A DNA stretch of 64,000 bases from Ruegeria sp. HKCCA6707 (GTDB lineage: Bacteria; Pseudomonadota; Alphaproteobacteria; Rhodobacterales; Rhodobacteraceae), in assembly GCF_013033515.1 (NCBI RefSeq), contig NZ_WQEG01000006.1:1-64000 (forward strand), given 5' to 3'. The notes under the pieces are model-generated. The model saw only the letters and a program-made list of their open reading frames with translations, did no database searches and was not told the origin of the DNA. The position numbers and the translations under genes are program-made. Below are positions 18,617 to 27,218 of this stretch, in pieces; the first letter of the stretch is position 1, and each line of letters opens with the position of its first letter.

Positions 18617-18781
18617 TCATTTGTCTTTCAGCGCTGCGACGATCGCAATCAGTATCGCAGCTACAAACGGACCAATGACAAACAGGGTTAGTGCAAACGC
18701 AAACCAAGTCTTAAAGATAACTGCGGCAAGAGCAGCTAGTAACAAAGCAATGAGAGGTACTATGATGACGGAAGCGCGCAT
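18617..18781 (-). CDS. small two-helix membrane protein (54 aa)
   Basis: An ATG at 18781 opens 54 codons ending in TGA at 18617. The residues are nearly all hydrophobic in two stretches: MRASVIIVPLIALLLAALAA, a short FKTWF turn, then ALTLFVIGPFVAAILIAI, closed by the polar tail ALKDK. This is a clean two-helix hairpin. A GAGG lies 15 nt before the ATG, so initiation is not strongly marked. It is convergent with the export gene and next to the IS fragment. I do not recognise a family; a membrane partner of the export machinery is only a guess. Confidence 0.45.
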   Translation of the reverse strand: MRASVIIVPLIALLLAALAAVIFKTWFAFALTLFVIGPFVAAILIAIVAALKDK

Positions 18782-18842
18782 TTGAAAACTTTGTGACCTC
18801 GATTGGATTGAGCAGCCTCATCTGACTGGTGCGATTTGATTG

Positions 18843-19424
18843 TTAGTGCATCATCGGCCTGTGATCCATCGGGATGATGGTTTCAGGTGCTGGCGGGCGA
18901 TAGCCCAGTGCACTGTGGGGGCGTTTTGTGTTGTAGTGTCTCCTCCATTGTTCGATCAGAATTTGAGCTTCGCGCAGGCTGTAGAAGACTTCACCGTTGA
19001 GTAGCTCATCCCTGAACCTGCCATCGAAACTTTCACAGTATCCGTTCTCCCACGGGCTCCCAGGTTCAATGTAAGCCGTCTGGGCGCCAACTGCGGCGAT
19101 CCAGTCTAGGACGGCCTGGGCGATAAATTCTGGCCCATTGTCTGAACGTATGAAGCGGGGCGCACCGCACAGTATGAACAGATCCGTCAGGGCATCGATC
19201 ACATCGACCGAGTTCAGCTTGCGCTTCACTCTGATCGCAAGGCACTCCCGGCTGTGCTCATCAAGGATGTTCAGCGTCCGAAAAGCTTTGCCATCGTCGG
19301 TTCGACAATGAACGAAGTCATAGCTCCATACATGATTGCGATACTCCGGCCTCAGCCGAACACACGAGCCATCGTTCAGCCAGAGCCGCCCCTTCCTCGG
19401 TTGTTTTGCGGGAACCTTCAGAGC
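18843..19424 (-). pseudogene. IS3-family transposase orfB, 5'-truncated
   Basis: The frame encodes the rve/DDE half of an IS3-family (IS407-like) transposase. Homology begins at LKVPAKQPRKGRLWLNDGSC, then SYDFVHCRTDDGKAFRTLNILDE, RSDNGPEF and ENGYCESFDGRFRDELLN, and ends RPHSALGYRPPAPE. All three acidic catalytic positions are present. The HTH-containing first half of orfB and orfA are missing: sequence beyond 19424 does not continue the family in any frame. It is therefore a fragment, cut at its upstream end, and not expected to move by itself. Confidence 0.8.
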
Positions 19425-19614
19425 GAGCATCAATGTTCCAGACCAGAACAATGATGGAAGTCACCGCGAGAGTGATTTTGTTCCGGAAGGGAGCGCTATT
19501 CCATCAAACCCAAATGAAGCAGCAAAACTGCGTACTTTGTCCCCCATATGTCCCCCAAAAACACCTCCAAGAGCTTTTGGAAGCGCTAAATTTAAGTTAA
19601 ATCATTGAATTTAG

Positions 19615-19691
19615 TGGTAGCGGAGGAGGGACTTGAACCCCCGACACGCGGATTATGATTCCGCTGCTCTAACCAACTGAGCTACTCCGCC
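19615..19691 (-). tRNA. tRNA-Met (anticodon CAT)
   Basis: On the minus strand a 77-nt cloverleaf runs from GGCGGAG (acceptor 5' arm) to an encoded CCA at 19615-19617. The anticodon stem GCGGA/TCCGC encloses the 7-nt loop ATCATAA with CAT at positions 34-36. The T-arm reads GGGGGTTCAAGTCCC. The body matches the elongator tRNA-Met of roseobacters better than initiator tRNA; tRNA-Ile2 (CAT, lysidine-modified) is the other possibility. Its 3' end faces the AT-rich region to the left, as expected for an integration site. Confidence 0.93.
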
Positions 19692-19805
19692 ACGAGTGAA
19701 AGGCGATTTACGGGAGGGGGGCGGAGGGGTCAAGAGGGAAAACACGCGCATTCCGCTATTCTTTACTTGCTCAGATGTTTGACACGGCTCAGGCAGAAGA
19801 GTGTG

Positions 19806-20759
19806 CTAGCTCCATTGCTCTGCAACCTCGCGTATGAAGCGGGCGCAGTCGTCGGGTGCGGTGATCAGGATCATATGTCCGCGCCCCTCAAGCGCTTCAA
19901 ACCTCAGTCCGAATTGGGTCATTGGCGGCCCGTGCATCTCGGATGGCAACACGGGATCATCGCTACCAAACAGGATGCCCCCAGGCACGCTGAGGTCGAC
20001 ATAGCGTCGATTCAGTGCCGTGATGCTGCGCGCAACCCCAAACACGTCTTGTGACGCAGTTATGAATGCCGAAGGGCGCAGGCCAAGTGCACCCCCGGCG
20101 CGTTCCAGAAAGTCAGCAGGCGCAGGTTCTGGGGCGAAGACGTCCTTCAAAGCTAAAGGGGCTGTTTTGCGCGCCAGCGGCACGGCGAGTGTATTGCCGA
20201 TAAAGGTGCGTAGCCAGCCAGTGCGGATCTCAAGAGGTTTGAACACTGCTGGGGTCTCGGGCATTTGTTGCGTCAATGGCGCCAGCAGGGCCAGTGCTGC
20301 AGTGTTTTCCGGGTAGTCCAGTGCCATAGCCAAAGATACGGCCCCGCCCAGTGAATGACCCACAAGAATCGCCTGATCGATACCCTTTGCCTGAAGAAAG
20401 GCCTGTATCATCCGCGCCTGTTCGGGCAGATCAGCCAAGTCAGCGCTCTCGCGCGTGGAATAGCCACAGCCGGGGCGATCCACAGCCAATATGTGAAAAT
20501 CGTCCGAAAGTTCATCGACCAGCGCATAGGTGAAATGCTGCAACTGACCGGACAGGCCATGGATCATCACAAGGGTCGGTTTTGACGGGTCACCGCGTTC
20601 AACATAGTGGATCGTACCGCCCGGTACTTCAACGATCTTGCCCAGTTGCGGAACGGTCGCACGGCCCTGGCGGGTCAACACCCTTGTCCAGATGTGCAAC
20701 GCGACAAAGAAGGCCGCGATCAGGGCAAATGTGGTGAGAAGAATCGTCATCGTGGTCAA
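19806..20759 (-). CDS. membrane-anchored alpha/beta hydrolase
   Basis: A 317-residue hydrolase. An N-terminal membrane helix (about 5-25) is followed by the alpha/beta fold: oxyanion loop MIHGLSG (about 66), nucleophile elbow GHSLGG with Ser136, an acid in FGSDDPVLP, and His in EGRGHMI near the end. It lies 16 bp downstream of paaX on the same strand. An esterase or thioesterase role in or near the phenylacetate pathway is possible but not demonstrable; this family is functionally broad. Confidence 0.75.
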   Translation of the reverse strand: MTTMTILLTTFALIAAFFVALHIWTRVLTRQGRATVPQLGKIVEVPGGTIHYVERGDPSKPTLVMIHGLSGQLQHFTYALVDELSDDFHILAVDRPGCGYSTRESADLADLPEQARMIQAFLQAKGIDQAILVGHSLGGAVSLAMALDYPENTAALALLAPLTQQMPETPAVFKPLEIRTGWLRTFIGNTLAVPLARKTAPLALKDVFAPEPAPADFLERAGGALGLRPSAFITASQDVFGVARSITALNRRYVDLSVPGGILFGSDDPVLPSEMHGPPMTQFGLRFEALEGRGHMILITAPDDCARFIREVAEQWS

Positions 20760-20775
20760 GCTCGCAATCTTGAAA

Positions 20776-21579
20776 CTATTCAGTGGAATTCAGCAGGTCG
20801 GGCGACGGGTGATCCAATGTGTCAAGCAGATTGAAGACCGCCGCGCGGCATTCGGGGCCGACCCAGTCGGGCGGAAAGAATCCGTCGGGCAGATCAGGCT
20901 GGCGCAGAACGATGCGCCGCCATCGATGCACCAGCAGTATTCTGAGCGTTGCCGTTTGCGACGGGCTCAAAGCGTGTTTCGGGGGCCGTGATTTCGATGC
21001 GGTTTGCACGGCCTCAAGCAGGGCTTGGTAAGCGAGACACAGATCCTTGGGGCAAAGGCGATCCTGCAGCCATTTGGGGGCGTGTAGTGCCGTGATGGTC
21101 ACCGACAGTAGCGCGTCGTCCAAATCGGGCGCAGGGCCAGAGCCCAAAGCAATATTCCGCCCGATCGACGCGTATTCCCGGCTGAGAAGGACATCGTCCA
21201 GCAATTGCGTTCCAACACCATCTTCGGCAATCAGCAGATGCCAGTTTTGGCTGTCATTGCCGGTGCGCGCGTAGATGCGCGGGGTGACAGCAGCAGATTG
21301 CGCGCGTCCGAATTCGGTCAGGTAATGGTGCGAGACACGTCCGACCCGGTCGCTTTCGATCCAGCCATCTTTGCGCAGCCGGTGAAGGGCCACGCGAACG
21401 GCTTCGGGTTTGATCCCCATGGGTTCGATCACCCGGGTGAGCGCGCCGCCCGAGATCTGTGCACCCGGATCCTGGGCCAGATCTCCAAAAAGCGAAACAA
21501 TAATGGACCACACCCGCTGATCACGCGTGTCCGTCAGCGCGGTGACGGCTTTCTCGAACCACGAACTCTGGCTGGTCAT
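20776..21579 (-). CDS. paaX: PaaX-type phenylacetate repressor
   Basis: A 267-residue regulator with an N-terminal winged helix (about 22-90; TRVIEPMGIKPEAVRVALHRLRKDGWI) followed by the PaaX effector and C-terminal domains. PaaX represses paa operons and is released by phenylacetyl-CoA. I use the ATG at 21579; a GTG at 21603 would add eight residues. It is transcribed in the same direction as paaZ, 57 bp downstream. I find no clear PaaX box nearby. A second regulator of TetR type is also in this cluster. Confidence 0.85.
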   Translation of the reverse strand: MTSQSSWFEKAVTALTDTRDQRVWSIIVSLFGDLAQDPGAQISGGALTRVIEPMGIKPEAVRVALHRLRKDGWIESDRVGRVSHHYLTEFGRAQSAAVTPRIYARTGNDSQNWHLLIAEDGVGTQLLDDVLLSREYASIGRNIALGSGPAPDLDDALLSVTITALHAPKWLQDRLCPKDLCLAYQALLEAVQTASKSRPPKHALSPSQTATLRILLVHRWRRIVLRQPDLPDGFFPPDWVGPECRAAVFNLLDTLDHPSPDLLNSTE

Positions 21580-21636
21580 GAAGGCACAGTAACCTGCGCG
21601 CACTCATAAGAAAATCGGTTTCCTTGCGTGCTGCGA

Positions 21637-23661
21637 TCAGCGGGCGCACATGGTCAGCAATTCGTATTCTGCCACCGGTTCGTCATCCTGATTGGTCAGG
21701 GTGACATGCCACCGCACCTCGCCATATTCCTCGTTGCGCTGGGTCTTTTGCTTGACCGTCAGGCGCACTTTGATCGCATCGCCGGGCGCGACGGGCTTCA
21801 TGAAACGTAACCCGTCCAGACCGGTGTTTGCCAGCACCGGGCCCTCATTGGGTTCCACAAACAGACCGGCGGCAAAGCTCAGCAGCAGATAGCCATGGGC
21901 CACGCGACCGGGAAAGAACGGATTTCGCGCGGCCGCGGCCTCATCCATATGGGCATAAAAAGTGTCACCGGTGAATCTGGCGAAATGTTCGATGTCATCC
22001 AATGTGACGACGCGCGGCGCTGTGTGCAAAGTCTCACCAATTTCCAGCGCATCAAAGCTGCGGGTGAAGGGATGCGCGGGGGTGGTGATCTCGGGCGCGC
22101 CGGGCACCCATTTGCCGCCAATCGTGGCCAGCATCCGGGGGGAGCCCTGCACAGCCGTGCGCTGCATGTAATGCATGACGCCGCGCACACCTCCCATCTC
22201 TTCGCCACCGCCTGCGCGCCCTGGGCCACCATGAACCATATGAGGCAGAGGTGACCCGTGACCGGTGGATTCGGCCATCGAGTCGCGGTCGTTGATGTAA
22301 ATCCGCCCGTTGTAAGCCCCGGCCTTCAGCACCACATCGCGGGCAACCTGCGGGTCATGAGTGATGAGCGAAGTCACCAGCGAGCCTTGCCCGCGATTGG
22401 CAATCTCGACCGCGTGGTTCAGATCGCGATAGCCCATAAGGGTTGAGACGGGACCAAAAGCCTCGGTGTCGTGCACGCGCTGGGCAGTGTCAGGGTCGGT
22501 ACAATGAAACAGCATCGGCGGCACAAAGGCACCGTTTGGGTCGCCGTTCAACTCGAACGCGTCGGGGTCGCCGAACACGCGTTTGGCCTCTTGCCCGATC
22601 AACGCTGCTTTGGCCAACACGTCTGCTTTCTGGGCGCTGGATACCAAAGCGCCCATGCGGGTGTCATCGGCACGGGGATCGCCGATGGTGACTTTGGTCA
22701 GGCGGGCAGAGACCGCGTCGATCACGTTTTGAACCTGCGTTTCGGGCACGATGATCCGGCGGATTGCGGTGCATTTCTGACCGGCCTTCGTGGTCATCTC
22801 GCGCGCGACTTCTTTGACAAACAGGTCAAACTCGGGTGCGGCCGGTGTCACATCCGGCCCCAGAATGGACGCGTTCAGGCTGTCTTGTTCAGCCACGAAC
22901 CGAACCGAGTTCTGCAGTATGGCAGGCGTCTGCCGCAGTTTCAGCGCGGTATCGGCTGAGCCTGTAAAACTGACCACATCCTGACATCCCAGCCGATCCA
23001 GCATGTCGCCTATGCCGCCGGATACCAGTTGCAGACTGCCGTCGGGCAGCAAGCCGCTGTCCAGCATGATCCGTACTGCCAGCTCGGTCACATAACAGCT
23101 GTTGGTGGCAGGTTTCACGATGGCCGGAACACCGGCCAGTAGGGTAGGGGCGAGTTTTTCCAGCATGCCCCAGACGGGGAAGTTGAAGGCGTTGATATGG
23201 ATCGCCACGCCTTGCAGCGGTGTGCATACGTGCTGGCCCAGAAATGTGCCATGGCGCGACAGTTGTTCAACGTCACCGTCCAGGTACACATGCGCATCCG
23301 GCATCTCTCGCCGCCCTTTCGAGGCGAAAACGAACATCGTGCCAATGCTGCCATCGATATCGATCAGGTGGTCTTTTTGCGTCGCACCGGTTTCGAAACT
23401 CAGATCATAGAGCGCCTGTTTCTGCTCAGAAAGCACCTGGGCCAGCGCCTTGAGCATCTTGGCGCGCTGGTGGAAGGTCAGGGCGCGCAAAGCCGGGCCG
23501 CCGGTGTCGCGGGCGTGGTCCAACATCGCCTGCACATTAAGATCGGTGTTGCCAGCGCTGGCAAAAGGCGCACCGGTGATAGCCGATGCAATCGTGCGCG
23601 CGCCGGGACCAGGCGGAACCCACGCGCCATTTGCGAAACTGGATATTTGGTGCAGGGACAT
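21637..23661 (-). CDS. paaZ: bifunctional oxepin-CoA hydrolase / 3-oxo-5,6-dehydrosuberyl-CoA dehydrogenase
   Basis: A 674-residue two-domain enzyme (681 in E. coli). The aldehyde dehydrogenase domain (about 1-510) has catalytic Glu258 in AEQDSLN and Cys297 in GQKCTA. The C-terminal MaoC-type hydratase (about 530-674) has DTFYAHMDEAAA and FPGRVAHGYLLLS with its Asp/His pair. It opens the oxepin ring and oxidises the resulting aldehyde in the cytosol. Full length and both active sites mean no reactive aldehyde should escape. It is divergent from paaG across a putative operator. Confidence 0.93.
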   Translation of the reverse strand: MSLHQISSFANGAWVPPGPGARTIASAITGAPFASAGNTDLNVQAMLDHARDTGGPALRALTFHQRAKMLKALAQVLSEQKQALYDLSFETGATQKDHLIDIDGSIGTMFVFASKGRREMPDAHVYLDGDVEQLSRHGTFLGQHVCTPLQGVAIHINAFNFPVWGMLEKLAPTLLAGVPAIVKPATNSCYVTELAVRIMLDSGLLPDGSLQLVSGGIGDMLDRLGCQDVVSFTGSADTALKLRQTPAILQNSVRFVAEQDSLNASILGPDVTPAAPEFDLFVKEVAREMTTKAGQKCTAIRRIIVPETQVQNVIDAVSARLTKVTIGDPRADDTRMGALVSSAQKADVLAKAALIGQEAKRVFGDPDAFELNGDPNGAFVPPMLFHCTDPDTAQRVHDTEAFGPVSTLMGYRDLNHAVEIANRGQGSLVTSLITHDPQVARDVVLKAGAYNGRIYINDRDSMAESTGHGSPLPHMVHGGPGRAGGGEEMGGVRGVMHYMQRTAVQGSPRMLATIGGKWVPGAPEITTPAHPFTRSFDALEIGETLHTAPRVVTLDDIEHFARFTGDTFYAHMDEAAAARNPFFPGRVAHGYLLLSFAAGLFVEPNEGPVLANTGLDGLRFMKPVAPGDAIKVRLTVKQKTQRNEEYGEVRWHVTLTNQDDEPVAEYELLTMCAR

Positions 23662-23736
23662 GAGGGCTCTCCTGTTCGTTTCGTCAAGCCGCGGCGTTCA
23701 AGGCGCGTGCTTGTCAAAGGTTTGGAATTTATTGAC

Positions 23737-23750
23737 CAACCGTTCGGTTT
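23737..23750. promoter_or_regulatory. putative TetR (PaaR) operator between paaZ and paaG
   Basis: The palindrome CAACCGTTCGGTTT has arms AACCG/CGGTT. It lies 76 bp before the paaZ start and 41 bp before the paaG start. It shares the ACCGNTNGGT core with the site at 32836-32849 upstream of the thiolase/paaABCDE operon. Palindromes of this kind are typical of TetR operators, and a TetR gene sits inside the cluster (26351). The assignment is inference. Confidence 0.5.
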
Positions 23751-23790
23751 ATGCAAGAAATTTGTGAAACCAGCGCAAAGTGAGCCGGGC

Positions 23791-24576
23791 ATGTCAGATA
23801 CGATTGTAACGCAAGATCACGGCCAATGGGTCGAAATCACCTTGAACCGCCCGGACCGGCTGAACAGTTTCACTGATGAGATGCATTATGCCTTGCGCGC
23901 GGCTTTGGAAGACGCCCGAGATCAGCGAAAGCGGGCCATATTGCTGACAGGGGCCGGGCGCGGCTTTTGCGCCGGGCAAGATCTTGGGGACAGGAATCCC
24001 GCCAAAATGGATGGCCCGCCGGATTTGGGTGAAACAGTACGCACTTTCTATGCGCCTTTGGTTCGCTTGATCCGGTCGCTTAACGTTCCCGTCATCTGTG
24101 CTGTCAATGGGGTTGCTGCCGGGGCAGGGGCCAACCTGGCGCTGGCCTGCGATGTGGTTCTGGCCGCCGAGTCCGCCAAGTTCATTCAGTCGTTTTCCAA
24201 GGTCGGTCTGATCCCCGACACAGGCGGCAGCTGGCACTTGCCGCGTTTGCTGGGCGAGGCGCGGGCCAAGGGGCTGGCGCTGACGGGTCAGCCCTTGCCA
24301 GCACAACAAGCTGCAGACTGGGGGTTGATCTGGAAGGCTTTGCCGGATGCAGAACTGATGCCAGAGGCGCGCGCATTGGCCCAGCAGTTTGCCACGGGGC
24401 CCACGCTTGGGCTGGGTCTGACCAAGCAGACCATTCAGGCGGCGGCCACCAATACGCTGACAGACCACCTAGAGCTGGAAGCCGACGCTATGCGGACCTG
24501 CGGCCGCAGCGCTGACTATGCCGAAGGAGTCACCGCCTTTCTTGAAAAACGCCCGCCGGTCTTCAAGGGAGAATAG
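23791..24576 (+). CDS. paaG: 1,2-epoxyphenylacetyl-CoA isomerase (PaaG)
   Basis: A 261-residue crotonase-fold enzyme, the usual PaaG length. It isomerises ring-1,2-epoxyphenylacetyl-CoA to the oxepin and later shifts the double bond during beta-oxidation. The oxyanion-hole regions are GRGFCAGQD and NGVAAGAGANLALACD, and the catalytic Asp143 lies in PDTGGSW (Asp136 in E. coli). The crotonase Glu pair is absent, as expected for an isomerase. The start chosen is the ATG of MSDTIVTQ. The next gene follows after 1 nt. Confidence 0.9.
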   Translation: MSDTIVTQDHGQWVEITLNRPDRLNSFTDEMHYALRAALEDARDQRKRAILLTGAGRGFCAGQDLGDRNPAKMDGPPDLGETVRTFYAPLVRLIRSLNVPVICAVNGVAAGAGANLALACDVVLAAESAKFIQSFSKVGLIPDTGGSWHLPRLLGEARAKGLALTGQPLPAQQAADWGLIWKALPDAELMPEARALAQQFATGPTLGLGLTKQTIQAAATNTLTDHLELEADAMRTCGRSADYAEGVTAFLEKRPPVFKGE

Positions 24577-24577
24577 G

Positions 24578-25006
24578 ATGACGCCACAGGACCGTGCAGT
24601 AAAAGCAGCCGCCACAATGTGGGGGCGGGATCAAGCCTCGCAATGGGCCGGGATGGTCTTGGACCATGTGGATGAAGGCGCTGCGACGCTGACGCTTGAG
24701 GTGCAGGCGCATCATTGCAATGGCCACGGGATTTGCCATGGCGGCGTGACCTTTATGCTGGCCGACAGCGCCTTTGCCTTTGCGTGCAACAGCCGAAACG
24801 CGGCGACCGTGGCACAGCACAACGTTATCAGTTTCATAGCCCCCGCCCGTCGCGGCGATCTGCTGACGGCGCGCGCCACCGAGCAGAGCCTGGAAGGGCG
24901 CAGCGGTATCTATGACGTGACGGTGACCAATCAGGACAACGTCAAAATCGCCGAGTTTCGCGGGTTTTCCCGGGCCATTGGAGGAGTGGTTTTTGATGAA
25001 AGCTAG
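24578..25006 (+). CDS. paaI: hydroxyphenylacetyl-CoA thioesterase PaaI
   Basis: A 142-residue hotdog-fold thioesterase. The motif HHCNGHGICHGGVTFMLADSAF carries the oxyanion Gly and the nucleophilic Asp63 (Asp61 in E. coli). PaaI rescues CoA trapped in dead-end thioesters of the pathway. The ATG lies 1 nt past the paaG stop, with the ribosome binding site within the paaG end (AAGGGAGAA). The next gene, paaK, starts 15 bp downstream, so paaG-I-K form one transcript. Confidence 0.9.
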   Translation: MTPQDRAVKAAATMWGRDQASQWAGMVLDHVDEGAATLTLEVQAHHCNGHGICHGGVTFMLADSAFAFACNSRNAATVAQHNVISFIAPARRGDLLTARATEQSLEGRSGIYDVTVTNQDNVKIAEFRGFSRAIGGVVFDES

Positions 25007-25021
25007 AACAGGGGGGATGGC

Positions 25022-26329
25022 ATGAAAGATCTTACACCAAACCGCGCGGATCTTGACCCGATCGAGATCGCCTCGATCGACGAAATCCGCGCCTTGCAAT
25101 TGGACCGGCTTAAATGGTCGCTGCGCCACGCCTATGACAATGTACCGATGTATCGCCAGCGGTTTGATGAGGCGGGCGTGCATCCGGACGACCTGCAAAG
25201 CCTTAGCGATCTGGCGAAGTTTCCGTTTACCTTCAAGAACGACCTGCGTGACAACTACCCGTTTGGTCTGTTCGCTGTTCCGCGTGAGCAGATTATCCGA
25301 CTGCATGCGTCCTCGGGCACAACCGGCAAGCCGACTGTTGTGGGATACACTCAGCGCGATATCGACAATTGGGCTGATCTCGTCGCCCGCTCGCTGCGTG
25401 CCAGCGGGTTGCGCAAGGGCGATACCGTCCACAATGCCTATGGCTATGGGCTGTTCACCGGTGGCCTGGGCGCCCATTACGGCATCGAGAAACTGGGCGC
25501 GACGGTGGTGCCGATGGGGGGCGGGCAGACGACAAGACAGGTTGATCTGATCACCGATTTCAAACCCGATGGGATCATGGTCACGCCGTCTTATATGCTC
25601 AACATTCTGGAGCAATTCCACAAGGTCGGCTTGGACCCGCGCGCATGCTCGCTCTCTGTCGGTATCTTTGGGGCCGAACCCTGGACGGATTCGATGCGGG
25701 CTGAGGTCGAGCAGGCTTTCGATATGCACGCGGTCGATATTTACGGTCTGTCCGAGATCATGGGGCCTGGGGTCGCCAATGAATGCGTGGAAACCAAAGA
25801 CGGTCCGGTGATCTGGGAAGATCATTTCCTGCCCGAGATCATTGATCCCGAAACCGGCGACGTGCTGCCGGATGGTGAAATGGGTGAGCTGGTCTTTACC
25901 ACCTTGACCAAAGAGGGCTTGCCGATGATCCGCTATCGCACGCGGGATCTGACGCGGCTGCTGCCGGGGACAGCGCGGTCGATGCGGCGGATGGAAAAGA
26001 TCACCGGACGCTCGGATGACATGATCATCCTGCGGGGCGTCAACGTCTTTCCCAGCCAGATCGAAGAGCAGGTTCTGGCCACCGGAGGGCTGGCCCCTTA
26101 TTACCAGATCGAGCTTTACCGCGCGGGCCATTTGGACGCGATGCGGGTGCATGTCGAGGCGCTGCCGGATGCTGCGGACGAACTCAGCAAAACCGCTGCC
26201 GCCCGTATGCTGAGCAAACGCATCAAGGACGTCGTTGGCATTTCGACCGAGATCGATGTCGGCGACCCCGGCGCGGTGGAACGCAGCCAGGGCAAAGCAC
26301 GCCGCGTGATCGACAATCGCAACAGCTGA
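25022..26329 (+). CDS. paaK: phenylacetate-CoA ligase
   Basis: A 435-residue adenylate-forming enzyme. The phosphate loop SSGTTGKPT is at about 97-105, YGLSEIMGPG gives the A5 aromatic/Glu region, and RTRDLTRLLPG and a late RSDDMIILRGVNVFPSQIEE give the A7-A8 motifs. It converts phenylacetate, ATP and CoA to phenylacetyl-CoA, the entry step. It follows paaI by 15 bp. The short PaaK length (about 430) fits. A 21-bp gap leads to the TetR gene. Confidence 0.94.
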   Translation: MKDLTPNRADLDPIEIASIDEIRALQLDRLKWSLRHAYDNVPMYRQRFDEAGVHPDDLQSLSDLAKFPFTFKNDLRDNYPFGLFAVPREQIIRLHASSGTTGKPTVVGYTQRDIDNWADLVARSLRASGLRKGDTVHNAYGYGLFTGGLGAHYGIEKLGATVVPMGGGQTTRQVDLITDFKPDGIMVTPSYMLNILEQFHKVGLDPRACSLSVGIFGAEPWTDSMRAEVEQAFDMHAVDIYGLSEIMGPGVANECVETKDGPVIWEDHFLPEIIDPETGDVLPDGEMGELVFTTLTKEGLPMIRYRTRDLTRLLPGTARSMRRMEKITGRSDDMIILRGVNVFPSQIEEQVLATGGLAPYYQIELYRAGHLDAMRVHVEALPDAADELSKTAAARMLSKRIKDVVGISTEIDVGDPGAVERSQGKARRVIDNRNS

Positions 26330-26350
26330 CCCAAAACCGGAGAACAACAC

Positions 26351-26944
26351 TTGGCCCGAACGATTGCCAAAGATCACGACGACAAGCGCAGCCACATCCT
26401 GAAATCCGCCGCACGTGTCTTTGCGCGCGAGGGGTTTGACCGGGCCTCGATGTCGCAACTCGCCCGGGAATGCGGGATCTCGAAGGCCAATATCTACCAC
26501 TATTACGACAGCAAAGACGCGATCCTGTTCGACATGCTGGAAACCTATCTGCATCAGCTGCGCGATGCGATCTGTGGGCTTGATCTGAAAGGGCTGGACG
26601 CACAGGCGCGATTGCGGCGTGTAGTGCAAGAGATCCTGGTGGCCTATCAGGGTGCCGACGACGAACACAGGGTGCAGTCGGCGGGGCTGACTGCCCTACC
26701 GGACGAGCAACAGGTTTTGCTGCGTGGCTATCAGCGTGAACTGGTTGTTTTCCTCAGTGATATTCTGGCAGAAAACGCGCCGGCATTGCGCGAAGACAAA
26801 CGCAGGTTGCGGGCTGCGACGATGTCCGTTTTTGGCATGTTGAACTGGTTTTATATGTGGAACACCGACGCGGATGAGGCCGCCCGCAAAGACTATGCCG
26901 CCCTGGTCAGCGATCTGACGCTGAACGGGCTGAAGGGTCTTTAG
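26351..26944 (+). CDS. paaR: TetR-family regulator, probable PaaR
   Basis: A 197-residue regulator begun at TTG behind GGAG. The HTH spans about residues 13-60 (FAREGFDRASMSQLARECG, then SKANIYHYYDSKDAIL). The C-terminal effector domain is helical. It sits at the end of paaG-I-K and is co-directional, a common place for PaaR in alpha- and betaproteobacteria. Two palindromes with an ACCG-to-CGGT/GGGT layout upstream of both paa transcription units are the likely targets. The ligand is presumably phenylacetyl-CoA. Confidence 0.75.
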   Translation: MARTIAKDHDDKRSHILKSAARVFAREGFDRASMSQLARECGISKANIYHYYDSKDAILFDMLETYLHQLRDAICGLDLKGLDAQARLRRVVQEILVAYQGADDEHRVQSAGLTALPDEQQVLLRGYQRELVVFLSDILAENAPALREDKRRLRAATMSVFGMLNWFYMWNTDADEAARKDYAALVSDLTLNGLKGL

Positions 26945-27005
26945 CGGTGACGTGATTTGGCAAATCCCGCGCGGTCTGTTTCAATACCCGCCACGGAGGA
27001 CGATC

Positions 27006-27218
27006 ATGCACAAGCCAGAACGGTTCGAAAAGTTCTACTTTGCCAAGGTTGGCCTGGGCGAAGCGTGTGGCTGTGCGGAAAAGGTGATCGACGTCTACGA
27101 GTTCAATCGAAAAGGCGGGTCACAGGCTACAGGCGCTGTGCAAAAAGCCAAGCCTCGACACCGCTCCCTGCGGTCTTTTGCGTTGAAATACGGGTTGATC
27201 AGCCGGGCCCGGCGCTAA
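27006..27218 (+). CDS. small basic hypothetical protein (70 aa)
   Basis: An ATG 6 nt after a near-ideal GGAGGA opens 70 codons. The peptide starts MHKPERFEKFYFAKVGLGEA, has a CGC pair and is very basic at the C-terminus (many Arg/Lys). I recognise no family. It lies 61 bp after the TetR gene and its last 20 nt overlap, tail to tail, the end of the PaaA-like gene. The strong ribosome binding site argues that it is translated. A nucleic-acid-binding or metal-binding peptide are both conceivable. Confidence 0.6.
   Translation: MHKPERFEKFYFAKVGLGEACGCAEKVIDVYEFNRKGGSQATGAVQKAKPRHRSLRSFALKYGLISRARR

Noticed and set aside
1..19614. Direct repeat of the tRNA-Met 3' end marking the far boundary of an island
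   Set aside because: No copy of the GGGACTTGAACCCCCG stretch was found to the left of the tRNA within the window.
24563..26668. 701-codon open frame antisense to paaI and paaK
   Set aside because: It is a mirror of high-GC codon bias in the real genes; its translation has no domain and the sense genes are certain.
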